Assembly: GCA_905221605.1 (NCBI GenBank)
Contig: CAJNDS010001113.1
Coordinates: forward strand, 1 to 64,000
Direction of reading: 5' to 3'
Length of the DNA stretch: 64,000 bases
DNA from: Symbiodinium natans
Taxonomy: Eukaryota > Sar > Dinophyceae > Suessiales > Symbiodiniaceae
The notes under the pieces are model-generated. The model was not told the DNA's origin. It ran no database searches and saw nothing but the letters and a program-made list of their open reading frames with translations. How positions within the stretch are numbered: position 1 is the stretch's first letter; each line of letters starts with the position of its first letter. Made by a program: the position numbers and the translations under genes. Positions 51,301 through 60,869 of the stretch are shown here, piece after piece.

Positions 51301-51507
51301 GAGGTAGTATAGGTCTTCAGGCTGCACGACCACCAGCACACTAATGCCATCTGTGTCCATGAAGTCTCGGACGGCCTTAAGCCTCCTTTCGTACTCCTCC
51401 GGGGGCACACGCAGTGGTTGGTCACTCCAACCATGGAAGATAGGTATGCCCTCGGGCTTCACAACGCGCAGCACGTTCGCTGCCACCTCTTGCATCGGGA
51501 AGCTCAT
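48322..51507 (-). CDS. M24B peptidase-like (Xaa-Pro dipeptidase / creatinase-type), 7 exons
   Basis: Exons 50885-51507, 50647-50779, 49909-49999, 49191-49265, 48965-49025, 48659-48752 and 48322-48516 join in phase to 424 codons including TGA (48322-48324). ATG is at 51507. Residues 1-175 match the creatinase N-terminal domain (YERRLKAVRDFMDTDGISVL, QPEDLYYLTGLY); the rest is the pita-bread fold: HSTAYAALIAAGSEVPGYM, GNLVFIEHSACKFGHHAP, PGAKAKDIDKAGREIM, GWGDADFSLVGNNEAELQDG, MTFHFIPWF, GLSDTVLVTSDGG. The two metal-binding Asp and the usual active-site His of Xaa-Pro dipeptidases are not seen; HAPLMRT replaces the D.TRT motif. This resembles metal-independent relatives (creatinase, ectoine hydrolase DoeA), so substrate is uncertain. 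Intron donors: GC, GC, GA, GA, GC, GC. Length is normal for the family. The 48965-49025/48659-48752 junction is the least certain. Confidence 0.82.
48497..48522. repeat. 26-bp direct repeat, left copy (flanks telomere-like tract)
   Basis: Identical to 48639-48664. Both begin ATGCCATCCTGC and end CCGCCTCGTT. The sequence is coding in the peptidase gene (minus-strand NEAELQDG), so exon sequence is duplicated on both sides of the tract. Confidence 0.9.
48523..48638. repeat. (TTTAGGG)n tract forming an intron
   Basis: About sixteen heptamers. With one copy of the 26-bp repeat it makes a 142-nt GC-AG intron (48517-48658) in the peptidase gene. Both splice sites use the same AACGAG|GC sequence within the duplicated segment. 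Confidence 0.9.
48639..48664. repeat. 26-bp direct repeat, right copy
   Basis: See 48497-48522. This copy contains the exon end and the GC donor. Confidence 0.9.
48787..48903. repeat. (TTTAGGG)n / (TTTGGGG)n tract in a peptidase intron
   Basis: Normal heptamers flank an internal block of about nine TTTGGGG units. The whole lies in the intron 48753-48964. Confidence 0.9.
49648..49858. repeat. TTGAGGGG-type tandem repeat in a peptidase intron
   Basis: Uniform GGTTGAGG 8-mers (about 49680-49770) grade into GGTTGAGGG and GGTGAGGG units. Telomere-like TTTAGGG units precede it (49485-49575 and 49648-49672). It lies in the intron 49266-49908. Confidence 0.9.
50780..50884 (-). mobile_element. Introner-like element, copy A = peptidase intron 1 (105 nt)
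   Basis: The entire intron starts GCAACTTTGTCATAGTTGTG and ends ATCCCAACCAATGAACTAG. It aligns end to end with 22117-22222. The exons either side join in phase as MKPG|QLLSDLH. Confidence 0.7.
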
Positions 51508-51585
51508 GGCTTGCTGTGGGCAGCGTGGGCGGGGCCGAGGAGGATGCTGGCAGGCCTCAAAGAATGCGAGTAAGCATATGTAAAC

Positions 51586-51650
51586 ATGCGTCGAAGTAAC
51601 GAGCACAAGCACAAGCACAATCACACGCACAATCACACACACACACACAC

Positions 51651-51725
<75 letters not shown>

Positions 51726-51892
51726 CACACACACACACAGAGCGCACACAGCACGCACACAGACACAGAGACAGACAGAGACACACGGAGACAAACAGAG
51801 ACAGCCGGAGCACAGAGAGAGAGAAAGAGAGAGAGATAGAGATAGAGAGAGATAGAGGGAGATGGAGAGAGAGAGAGAGAGAGACGTTCACA
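51586..51892. repeat. (ACAC)n, (GACA)n and (GA)n microsatellite block
   Basis: CACA repeats, then about twenty GACA units (51645-51722), CACA again and a long GAGA stretch (about 51806-51886). It lies just upstream of the peptidase start codon, and ORFs of Ser/Leu or Cys/Val across it are artefacts. Confidence 0.95.
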
Positions 51893-52148
51893 GGCACACA
51901 CTGTTCTTAAAATCCTACACCAGCAATTGTTGAACATCAACTTTCTGTGAGAACAGTAAACAAAAATTCTCACAAGACTCTGCCAGAAACTCCTGCATCT
52001 GCTTTTTGCGCACTGCGGCCGGGTAGAAAGGGACAATATACGAACCTGCTCGGCCAATGTATGCTCACTAAATGAAGTCCTAAAGCGATGTGTCCTAATC
52101 CTAGCGCACGCGCTTCAGGTGGTACCTGGCCGGCCACTCTGCGGCATG

Positions 52149-52547
52149 TCATGACGAAGCAAGAACTGTCCCACAGTCGGGGGAGCACACGCGCACGTCC
52201 GGGTGCCCATCTGGCCCGAGCGCCTGCTCAGCGAGCACCTCACACGAGGTATGCCTAGTGAAGATGACGCAGCTCTTTTGCCTGGGCCCAGAACCTCTTT
52301 CACGATCTCCAGGCCCATCGGGGCCAGCATCTGACAAGCGCAGAACGAAAGGACCAAGCCCGGCCAAAGCTGGCAAGCGCGCCTGGCGGAAGAGGACCAA
52401 AGACTCCTGGTCCCGGACCTGCATGCGGCGGGGGGAGGAGAGGGTTCCTCCTTGTATACTCCATAGGACACCCAATTTCGAAACAAAAGGGCCCTTGCTT
52501 GGAACAAGCCCCACATCGGCCCCGACTGCTTCAACAAAAAGTATCAT
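52149..52547 (-). CDS. Minus-strand ORF of 132 codons, unrecognised
   Basis: ATG at 52547 (MILFVEAVGADVGLVPSKGP) to TGA at 52149, containing QKSCVIFTRHTSCEVLAEQA. Composition is protein-like and no intron is needed. Other minus frames are open too, so confidence is low. Confidence 0.3.
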   Translation of the reverse strand: MILFVEAVGADVGLVPSKGPFVSKLGVLWSIQGGTLSSPRRMQVRDQESLVLFRQARLPALAGLGPFVLRLSDAGPDGPGDRERGSGPRQKSCVIFTRHTSCEVLAEQALGPDGHPDVRVCSPDCGTVLASS

Positions 52548-52689
52548 GTCAGCCGTCGGTTTTCTGCCTACTCTCCGAAAGAGAGCTGCCGCGTAATGTC
52601 ACACACAGCGCAATGGCTCTAAACCCCCCCAAAAACCCTGAAAGAACCCCACAGGCCCTAAAGCCCCCCGGGTACCTGAACCCCAAAAT

Positions 52690-52920
52690 CTAAGGTCGGA
52701 ACCAAGGGCCGTAGAATGCCCCTTACCCTTGTTGAAGTCTGGGCCCTTATTCTGTATAGTGTACATCAAGGTTATATGGGGGTTTACGAAAATGTGGGAC
52801 CCTAATATAAACCCCTAAATACTAGGATTCCCACAGATTTTTTGGAAGCCCCCAAATGCCCCCAAATAACCCGGAACTCTCAACCCTAAACCCTAAACCC
52901 TAAACCCTAAACCCCAAACA
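52690..52920. other. Non-coding segment with MITE-like wording and a short CCCTAAA tract
   Basis: Contains GGGCCCTTATTCTGTATAG and GGGGGTTTACG, words similar to the small palindromic elements elsewhere, then (CCCTAAA)n at 52877-52918. Confidence 0.35.
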
Positions 52921-53047
52921 AGGGACCCCTCTTCAAACGCAAGAGTGCCCCCGGCGCCTTGTGGGAGAGGATCACCTCACCGGCTCCCGGGCCAGAAGTG
53001 GCCCAGGCAACAGCCTGGAGTTCAGATGCTCCCAGGGTTTTGGGGCC

Positions 53048-53118
53048 TTTAGGGTTTAGGGTTTAGGGTTTAGGGTTTAGGGTTTAGGGTTTAGGGTTTA
53101 GGGTTTAGGGTTTAGGGA
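53048..53118. repeat. (TTTAGGG)n tract
   Basis: Ten telomere-like heptamers between the unassigned region and the methyltransferase terminal exon. Confidence 0.95.
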
Positions 53119-53210
53119 ATGCTCCCGGCCTTTAGGGGAGGGTTTTCGAGTCTAGGGTTTTAGGGTTTCGGGCTTTGGGTTTTTGGGTCTTGGGGTTTAA
53201 GGTTTAGGGC

Positions 53211-54135
53211 TTATTGTGAGGGTTTAGATGCCTTCTTGGGCTTAGGTGCTTCATCGAGGAAAGCCTTTTTGGGAAGGGGGGGCGGGGGGTGTGGGGGGCT
53301 GTTGGAAAGTTTTCGTTTGCCATGTTGACTTGGATGTGTGATGCCTGACAACGTTCCGGCCAGCCATCCAGACCAAAGGGCAAACACAGTTGAGGGAGCA
53401 TCTGTTCATTGAGATGCCTGGAGGATTTACGAACCCAACCAACAAGTTGTTGGCAACAACTTATTCCTGCGCGGCAAGCATAACGAAGATTGCTCACCGG
53501 CTGGCAGGTCCTGGAGAAACGGCTCCACCAAGGTCTCATGCCTTGGCACCCACGCAAGAAGACAGTGAGAGCGATCCAACTCAGATCTGAGTCGGGCACC
53601 AAATTACATCCCCTGCAAACACCAGGTCGAAGTAGCCGTATTGGCCGCGTTCGGGAAGCCTCTGCACTTGAAAAAAACAGATATCCCTCGTCACATCCTG
53701 TGACGTGTGGTGACCCCAATGCCTCCTCCAGTCAAGGCTGCCATAACTGGCTGCACCACCAGCAGCTGCAATGGATCCCTGGTTCTGCATGATGTTCCCC
53801 TGAGGTGATAGCCACAAACTCGCGGAGACACACTGATGGTCGAAGCTGCTTTCCGCGGCCTGTGTCAGCAACGCCTGCGTGTCGCCGATGTCTGTCAGCA
53901 GGACCTGACTCAGGAAATGCCTAAACCCTAAACCCTAAACCCTAAACCCTAAACCCTAAAACCTTAGCTGGGTCCTGCCACCCTAAGCAGCCCGATGCCT
54001 CGTTTCCCAGCACGGCAAAGCTGAGGCCTGCCAAGGAACAAAGGCAGCCCTTAAGTCCCTAAGCAAACTTCTGCAAAAATGTATGTGTCCATATGTATAC
54101 CTATGTACATATAGCAAACTTATGTAAGAATGTAT

Positions 54136-54176
<41 letters not shown>

Positions 54177-54458
54177 GTATACCTATGTACATATAATACG
54201 TATATAGGTTGATATGAAAACATGTACTTATCGATAGAACCATACTATAACCATTTTCACCATACAGTATGATACTCTACTCTCCCATACTACCCGTAGA
54301 TAAAAACCAAATCATACCACAAAACCGCCATAGCAGCTGAGATTGTAATGTTCGGGACTTGGGGGGACTCAGTGCGCCTGCAACTCCGGTCCCACAGCCC
54401 AACTCCAAAGCACGATGCCGCCTGTCACTGTCATGCCGAGCCGACCCCACAGGGACTG
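53211..54458 (-). CDS. FAM86/METTL21-like protein methyltransferase, partial model
   Basis: Exons 54378-54458, 53975-54027 and 53904 downward to about 53581 join in phase. The first carries SAM-binding motif I (RALELGCGTGVAG), the second LSFAVLGNEASGCLGW, the third VLLTDIGDTQALLTQAAESS (acidic end of strand 2) and, further on, YFDLVFAGDVIWC, the post-motif D.V..GDVIY-like block. This order is that of the METTL21/FAM86 seven-beta-strand lysine methyltransferases, which modify chaperones and elongation factors; the target here is unknown. Donors are GC and GA; the intron 53905-53974 contains a CCCTAAA tract and 54028-54377 an (AT)n run. A Lys-rich terminal exon reading KKAFLDEAPKPKKASKPSQ with TAA at 53211-53213 is probably the 3' end, though exons between 53581 and 53270 are unresolved. 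The N-terminal exon upstream of 54458 was not found. Confidence 0.6.
53920..53963. repeat. (CCCTAAA)n tract in a methyltransferase intron
   Basis: Six heptamers inside the 70-nt GA-AG intron 53905-53974. Confidence 0.9.
54137..54176. repeat. (AT)n microsatellite
   Basis: About twenty AT units in the first visible intron of the methyltransferase gene. Confidence 0.95.
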
Positions 54459-54459
54459 C

Positions 54460-55935
54460 TGAAAGATATGCAACGTGGCTGGTATTCATAAGGCTGCCGA
54501 TCTCATGTTCTTGTACTGAGACTATGTGCTACCCACTACTGACTCTCCTTGCTCAGAAGAAAGCTGCAACTGTTTTACATTCACATCTTGGGTGGATACT
54601 GATAACTTTTCAATTGACATGATTGCTCTTTGCTTTTTTGTGTGTAAGAAAGGTATGTAGCTTTCCGAATACAAAGTGCTCTTGATTCAAAATCGACTTG
54701 TTGATATTCCTGAGGGGGTGCTTCATAGTTCCTCTCACTCCGAAAAAGCATTCCATGACCCTAAACCCTAAACCCTTAACCCTAAACCCTAAACCCTAAA
54801 CCCTAAACCCCAAACCCCAAACCCTAAACCCTAAACCCCAAACCCCAAACCCTAAACCAAACCTTAAAGCCTAAATCCTAAAGCAGAAACCCTAAACCCT
54901 CAACCCTAAATCATTTTCAGATCCTCTGGGCAAGGGCATTGTCCCGGCTGGCTCAGATGTCGCTGACCTCAGAATGGCGTGAATGGCTTCCCCAACTGGC
55001 TGTTAAAACACCGATCTGTGTGTTGGAGTGCTTATGACTAGAAGTACCAGATGCCGTCTCCTAGCAAGCAAGTGCAGTAGCTTCCGAGAAGGTCTGTACA
55101 AGTAGCGATCTCCTGAAACACCCAAGCAGCCTAGATCCGAAGAAACATAACCTTTAACTGACCAGCACTGTCACAATGGCTACTGTACGGTACAAGAAGG
55201 GACTAGCAGAAACGGGCAGAAACAGCCACAGCAACAACAGCGCAACAACGACGTCAGCAAAGCGGCACCAGCCCTGGGACATCGCAGTTTTGGCTTGTCT
55301 CAGACGAGCCTCAAGTTGTAGCAGCACACCACGCCAGACTTCAGCCTGGCAGTTGCCTCGACTCTGCAAGGTTAGGATGCGCTTCCACGGGCATTCAAAG
55401 GCCTTCAAAGGCGAAGCGACCTAGATTTGGACCTCTCCCTTTGCCAGGGTTTTCCTGGCGGCGTCAAAAAGGCGAGGGAGATTCTGTTCTAGACAAATGC
55501 AGATGCTTCTTTAATGTACCTACACGGACTGGCCGTCCGGTCCATGACGACTGCTGAGCAGCCTGTACAATTCTGTGCCCAGCTGCGCCAGCATCCGTGA
55601 AGAAGCTGCTTCAGGAAACTTTGTGGGCCGTGCGGCGACAGAACGATGTTGCTACTTCTCATGGCCTCAGTAAGTATGTTGCCTTTGCACGGCAAAGCTG
55701 CTAGGCGATTGCAGCTGCTTCTTCAAGACACTGGTGCCACGCGTGCGAGAGCTTGTCGGACGCCTTCACCCACATCTCGAGTGAAGTCGTCCAAATGAAG
55801 CTCAAACCGCGTCCAGGGCTCAAAAAAGAGGGTCGACGTCCTGGAAAAACAGCCGAGCAGCCTCTGCGTCCTGAGCACCTTTTTCAAAAACGGGTGGCTG
55901 AGAGGAAAACCAAAGCGTCTCACCTGTCAGCCCTG
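54460..55935. other. Mostly unassigned
   Basis: Telomere-like CCCTAAA and CCCCAAA units at about 54760-54915. A minus-strand coding-like piece at about 55698-55795 reads LEMWVKASDKLSHAWHQCLE and ends in a stop. It may be another exon of the GH5 gene or of a downstream gene. Confidence 0.3.
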
Positions 55936-55940
55936 TGTCA

Positions 55941-58899
55941 TCAAAAATGTACAAGGGACTCATTGGCTTTGATGTAGTCATGGTCGGAGCACGCCAGTGC
56001 ACGGTCAGGGTCCTTCTCTAGCCCCAAGACATACTTCAAGCTCCAGCCGGCCTCGAAATTTGGGCCGAAGGGCATCTTCCATGTCCAAAAGAAGGGCTCG
56101 ATCTCGTCGGACCTGTACTTCACATGCTTAGCAGCTCAAGAAGCCTGTCTACTCACTTTCGAAGGAGTCGTTTGGAGCTGCGGAACCATCGGAGGGGAGT
56201 GGGTTCTATACACGAATCATATTTCCATAGAAAGCTACATATAAATGTAGCACTTTAGGAATGTTTATATATATATATATATGTAAATGCATATATGGTA
56301 TGATATGATATGGTATGATATGATATGATATACACCTGCAGGTATATAATGTGATATAAGCATATTTGCATTTACGCGATCGAACGTTGAAGATGTCAAG
56401 ACTTAGAGATGTTTATATACTTATATACTCATCTGCGTGTATACTTACAAAACATGTGCAAATCCACAACATATCTGCAGATGTATGTTTATTTACTTTT
56501 GTATTTATATAACGATATACACATTAATTACATGTATACATACATATATATATATATTCACATATATGTGTGTGGACATGTGTGTGTGTTATATTGCTGT
56601 ATGTTTACATCATTACGTGCTTATACATATATATATATATATGTATATATATATGTGTGTGTGTACTTATGTAGTTATTCAATGGTTTTGTCTTTGGGCA
56701 CTTGAAAAAAGGTATATATCTACTTATTTATTTTGTTATTTCTGTGGTCAGGCGGTCAGGCGTCTGGCGTGTCCGCCCCCCCCCCCCCCCCCAAGGTATG
56801 GTCCGGTGGTGGGGGGCAGGGGAAGCGGTTTGGGCTTCCCTAAGCCCAAACCCGACCCAACAAAAAAAGACCTGCAACCCAACCCTTTAAGCCTGAAATG
56901 ACGCCAGAGCTCTAAACCAGAAGCCCGAATTGAACCCTAACCCCGAAGACCCACAGCCACACCACAGAGGAAGGGGGGGAGCAGTACCTTCATGACCGTA
57001 AAACCCGAAAGCCTAAACCCCAATACAATACTCCAAAACCTACAAGCCCTCTAACGCTAAGCCCTAGAAACCTGAATCCGTAGAACCCTAAGCCCCAAAT
57101 CCAACAAGCAACCCACAGCCGCACCACGGATGGGCGGGGGGGGGGCCCGGAAACCTACACCCAACACCCTAAAACCCCAAACCAAGCCGAAAACAAACCC
57201 ACCCACAACCACGCCTCAGGGGCAGTGGGTACCATACCACGGGGGGGGAGGGAAGAGGAGGGGGCCGGCCGCGGAGCGCCTGATCATATAGACAGTCTGT
57301 ATCATGTTGTTTTAGAAACTGCTTGCATGTAAAGAAGTTTCTACAGTGATATACTGACACATGTATATAAATAACTTGTCATGACACACAAGCAAGAACC
57401 CGAGCTCCATGCAAGAACGTGGCAGCAGCAGCTTCAAACCCCAAAGAGCAGGTCTGGTATCACTACTCCCCTCACCCTAATTCTAAACCACCCCCCACCC
57501 CCTAGTATGAAATACTCCCCCACATACAAAAATATCACTTTTCTCACCGAGCACGCGCTGAGGGTCTCACCGGAAGGCGCTGACCTGCTCCTCCAGGAAG
57601 GCCCGCACGATCTGGGAGTCGCTGCACGCGTACCTGGAATTGTGGAAGGTGGCCGCCGAAAACTCGGTGACTGCCACCAGTCCTGCATGCAAGCAGCCGT
57701 GAAGTGGCGCGAAACCACAAGCACAGAGGGATTTGGTTTGGGGAAGATATGTAGGAGTCGTGCCCAAGGGTTTTTGGGGGCTCCTTTACCGAAGAGGCGG
57801 CGCAGGTTGGACGAAGCGTCGTGGGCACAGCTGCTGAGCTTCGGTCGCACTTCTGCGAGCGGCGCCGAGCAGCTATAAGCTCCCCCCTCCACCTCTGATC
57901 GTCAGGCGAGTCCAAGCAGGTGGTTGTCAAAGTTATGGTCCCCTTTTGGATCTCTACCATAATACGGTACCTCATATTTAGGGTACCCCAAAAGGGATTA
58001 TAATTTTGACCAGGGAAAACCCCAGAACCCATCTGCAGTCAAGCGGCTGTGCGACCATCACATACACCATCACTCCAGGCGACATACCAATGCACATCTG
58101 CAATGGCCCATTGCTCTCGCTCTTCTTGCGTGAATGTCTTGAGAAACCATGGAACTGCCGAGTGTTCAAACTCCGAAAAAGCTGTCTCAATCCTGGGCTG
58201 AACTTACCCCAACCTCCCCCCCACCCAAAACTCCGATCTTCACAGGACAATGCTTTCCAAAGAGAGCTTTCCAGAAAGCAAGCACTAGAATCAGGTTCAC
58301 GTACAGCTTGACTCCCTGAGCAGGAAGCAGCGACTTGCGGAAGTCATCTGCTGCATCTGACAGCCATCTAAGAATATCCTCCTCCTTGGCAAAGTGGGTA
58401 AATGCATTGAGATGGGCGGGCTCATTCATAAAGGTCAGCCCCCGGATTCCAATCTTCGCTTCAGGATCCAGGCTTTCGGACCATTGGATGAGCGCCCTCA
58501 CAATCCAACGCCCCACGTCCGTCAGCTGGACGTTGCCGATCTTGGTTCGCTCAGTCCAAAAAACCGGCTTGTTGGGCCAGATCCCATTGTAGGTGCCTTT
58601 CTGGGAGCCTCCGGGAAAAGAGTGGACATCAAGGATCACTGACACGCCATTTTGGGCCGCGTGCCGCAGGAAGGCCACTAAGTCAGCACGTGGGAGGGTG
58701 GCATAGGCCACCGTGTCTGGGTAGAAGGGATCCGGCACCAACACTGTGTCCTTAGAAAAAAGTCTAGCATGCCTCAGACCTAAACCCAAGGTCCCAACAC
58801 TCATCCATCTGGCAATATACGACCCTCCTCCTTCTTCTGCTATATACAACTCCCTCTCTCCTGTCTCCTCTCTCCTCTCTGACCTCTCTTTTTTTTCTG

Positions 58900-58951
<52 letters not shown>

Positions 58952-59712
58952 ATTGGTGCCTGACCGCTCAAACCTGTCGTCGAGCTTCAGTGTCCGCATT
59001 GTGCGCCCCGTACACGCTTGGACTGAGAGGCGCCAATGCGTCTGCGAATGCGGCCCACGTCACGGGCAAGCGGATGGTGTCGATCCCCGCTCGCACGATC
59101 TCCTGGAGTTCCTCCTGCGCAAGGTGCGTGGACTGAAGCAGAAGGCACAAGGCTCGTGCAACTTCTAGACTTCTTGCGTGCACAATTTGTCAAAAGCTTT
59201 TTTTACGAGTACAATCTTAAAGGATTTTGGGGTCTCTCCTTCGTGAAGAACTCCTCCCTGTGGGCCCTGAAAATCTTTGCTGTCTGCTCGCTGCCGAAGC
59301 TGGCGTTCAGTCTGGATGCCAAGACCCCTTCAGAGGGCCAAGCCTTGTCGACATGATGCAGCAAGGGAGGCAGGCACCTCCCTTGGCCATCTTCGTCTGA
59401 ACTCACCATCTTTCCATCTGCGCCGGAGAAAAGCCAATCCTCCAACACGAACCACCCACCGAGGTTGACACCAGCCCCTTTGGGCATGGAGAACTCCTGT
59501 AAGAGGGCCTGAACATCTGTTCGTTCTGATCGTGGGTGCGCCTGCCACAGCGCGACGCCTAGCAAGGCCAGAACTAGCGGAGCGGACGCGAGAGCGACGG
59601 CTCTCCGGCAATGGCACCTCGCTGCTTTGGGGGCTGTAACTTCGCCTTCGCCTAGGAGTCCGGCCTCACACTCATCGGGGTCCACTGAGTCTGTCCGCAC
59701 TGTTTCCACCAT
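55941..59712 (-). CDS. GH5-family exo-beta-glucanase-like protein, 7 exons
   Basis: Exons 59239-59712, 58974-59114, 58286-58750, 58045-58185, 57790-57892, 57571-57682 and 55941-56112 join in phase to about 535 residues. ATG is at 59712. The N-terminus is cytosolic, followed by a single membrane anchor (ASAPLVLALLGVALW, residues about 45-60), so a type II membrane protein is likely. The catalytic domain starts GVNLGGWFVLEDWLF; later come GIDTIRLPVTWAAF, GVSVILDVHSFPGG, LTFMNEPAH (acid/base Glu), IADVHWYVAW, AVTEFSAATFHNSRYACSD (likely nucleophile Glu) and FFWTWKMPFGPNFEAGWSLK. This matches exo-beta-1,3-glucanase-type GH5 enzymes acting on beta-glucans, plausibly in the cell wall or endomembrane. 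Donors are GA, GT, GT, GC, GT and GT. Introns hold a (CT)n run, a palindromic element and a 1.46-kb AT-rich repeat block. The 3' end (TGA 55941-55943) is provisional. Confidence 0.8.
56255..56690. repeat. AT-rich microsatellite block in a GH5 intron
   Basis: Runs of TATATG, GATAT and (TA)n, within intron 56113-57570. The Tyr/Ile/Cys-rich ORFs here are not genes. Confidence 0.9.
57926..58010. mobile_element. Palindromic MITE-like element inside a GH5 intron
   Basis: Terminal inverted repeats of about 25 bp: the left end GTCAAAGTTATGGTCCCC is mirrored at the right by an arm ending TTATAATTTTGAC. It lies in the 152-nt intron 57893-58044. Confidence 0.6.
58905..58949. repeat. (CT)n microsatellite
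   Basis: About 22 CT units in GH5 intron 2 (58751-58973). Confidence 0.95.
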
Positions 59713-59756
59713 CCCCTGTAGCAAAACAAAGCTGTCTCTGTGCCTTTGAGAAAAAA

Positions 59757-60203
59757 ATGGCTACACGCCCGCCGACTCGGTGCCACACCGTGCATCACGC
59801 AGCATCGCTGAGACGACATGGGGAGATTGAAAGCCCCTGTTGCCGGGACTCCTGCACCTCTCCATCTTTAGGAGAGCGGGCCGGTGAAAGCCGAGCAGGA
59901 AGATCGCCTCGAGAAAGGCGAGCGGATGTACATCCCACCCCCCTGCTCGTCTCCACCGCCCTCGCCTCTCGGCAGGGTAACGCTTCGAAGGACGACCTGA
60001 AGAAGGCAGACAGTGGACGGACCCAGGTGGATTGGGTTCTGTATGCCCCCACATTCAGCAGCATGGTCCCCACGCCACTCTTGCTGCAAGGCCAGCTTGC
60101 TTTGCTGCCCGTGCTGGCCTTTAAGGATTCTGAGACTCTGCTGACTGCGCTCCCACACCCTCAACAGCCACGGAGCTTCAAAGAGTTGAAGCCTGCCAAA
60201 TAA
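59757..60203 (+). CDS. Plus-strand ORF of 148 codons, unrecognised
   Basis: ATG at 59757 lies 44 bp from the GH5 start codon, so the two would be divergently transcribed. The C-terminal half reads TQVDWVLYAPTFSSMVPTPL and LAFKDSETLLTALPHPQQPR. The minus strand is also open (starting MGTMLLNVGAYRTQ), and the first half is Arg/Ser-rich. Family not recognised. Confidence 0.3.
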   Translation: MATRPPTRCHTVHHAASLRRHGEIESPCCRDSCTSPSLGERAGESRAGRSPRERRADVHPTPLLVSTALASRQGNASKDDLKKADSGRTQVDWVLYAPTFSSMVPTPLLLQGQLALLPVLAFKDSETLLTALPHPQQPRSFKELKPAK

Positions 60204-60359
60204 ATGGAAAAAATGGAGCGGCGACTCGTCTCGATGCCACCGGCTCTGAGCTCAAAGCGGGATGGAAGGCTCCTGAAGAGACCGAGGGCGGGCCCGTAAA
60301 CCTGAGCTTCGCGGTAATGATTTCCGAGCCGCCCGACAAGCCAATGAGCCCAAAACCCT

Positions 60360-60545
60360 GGGCTCTTACATGCCGCCCATTCTACACATACACATATACA
60401 GATGCAGGTACATGTACATATACATCTGAGTGTACCTACACATACGCATATGCATACGCATCTGCATATATACATGCATATATATCTACATATATACATA
60501 TGTATGCATATATATATATATGTATTAACATATGAAAATAGAGAT
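60360..60545. repeat. CATATA/ACAT microsatellite block
   Basis: Tandem TATACATATG-like units. Tyr/Thr or Cys/Ile ORFs are artefacts. Confidence 0.9.
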
Positions 60546-60604
60546 GTATACACAGAACCCTAAACTGTTTGGCAACAAGGTTTCCACATGTTCCCCACCC
60601 CAAA

Positions 60605-60714
60605 TCATGCCTTGACCCTCGCACCCTTCGAGGGCTCCCTTCGCCCCCAGAAAAGGCGGGGCATCCTGAGCTCGACGCCGTCTGCCAGAATGCTCTTGGT
60701 GCAGCTCGCCAGGC
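60605..60714 (-). CDS. C-terminal exon (36 codons), unrecognised
   Basis: Acceptor CGAG|G, then 2 nt plus 36 codons including TGA (60605-60607). It reads SCTKSILADGVELRMPRLFW then GRREPSKGARVKA. It is basic at the end. It is separated from upstream sequence by a telomere-like tract (60721-60863). Confidence 0.4.
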
Positions 60715-60720
60715 CTCGCT

Positions 60721-60863
60721 GGTTTAGGGTTGAGGGTTTAGGTTTTAGGGTTTAGGGTTTAGGGTTTAGGGTTTAGGGTTTAGGGTTTAGGGTTTAGGGT
60801 TTAGGGTTTAGGGTTTAGGGTTTGGGGTTTAGGGTTTAGGGTTTAGGGTTTAGGGTTTCAGGC
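60721..60863. repeat. (TTTAGGG)n tract
   Basis: About 140 bp of heptamers immediately upstream (in the minus-strand sense) of the exon at 60605-60714. Confidence 0.95.
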
Positions 60864-60869
60864 CGTTGT

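Noticed and set aside
51586-52057. ORFs rich in Asp/Arg/Thr-Gln or Ser/Leu/Cys/Val
   Set aside because: They are translations of GACA, CACA and GA microsatellites. The peptidase start was set at the internal ATG 51507 instead of the far upstream ATG inside the repeat.
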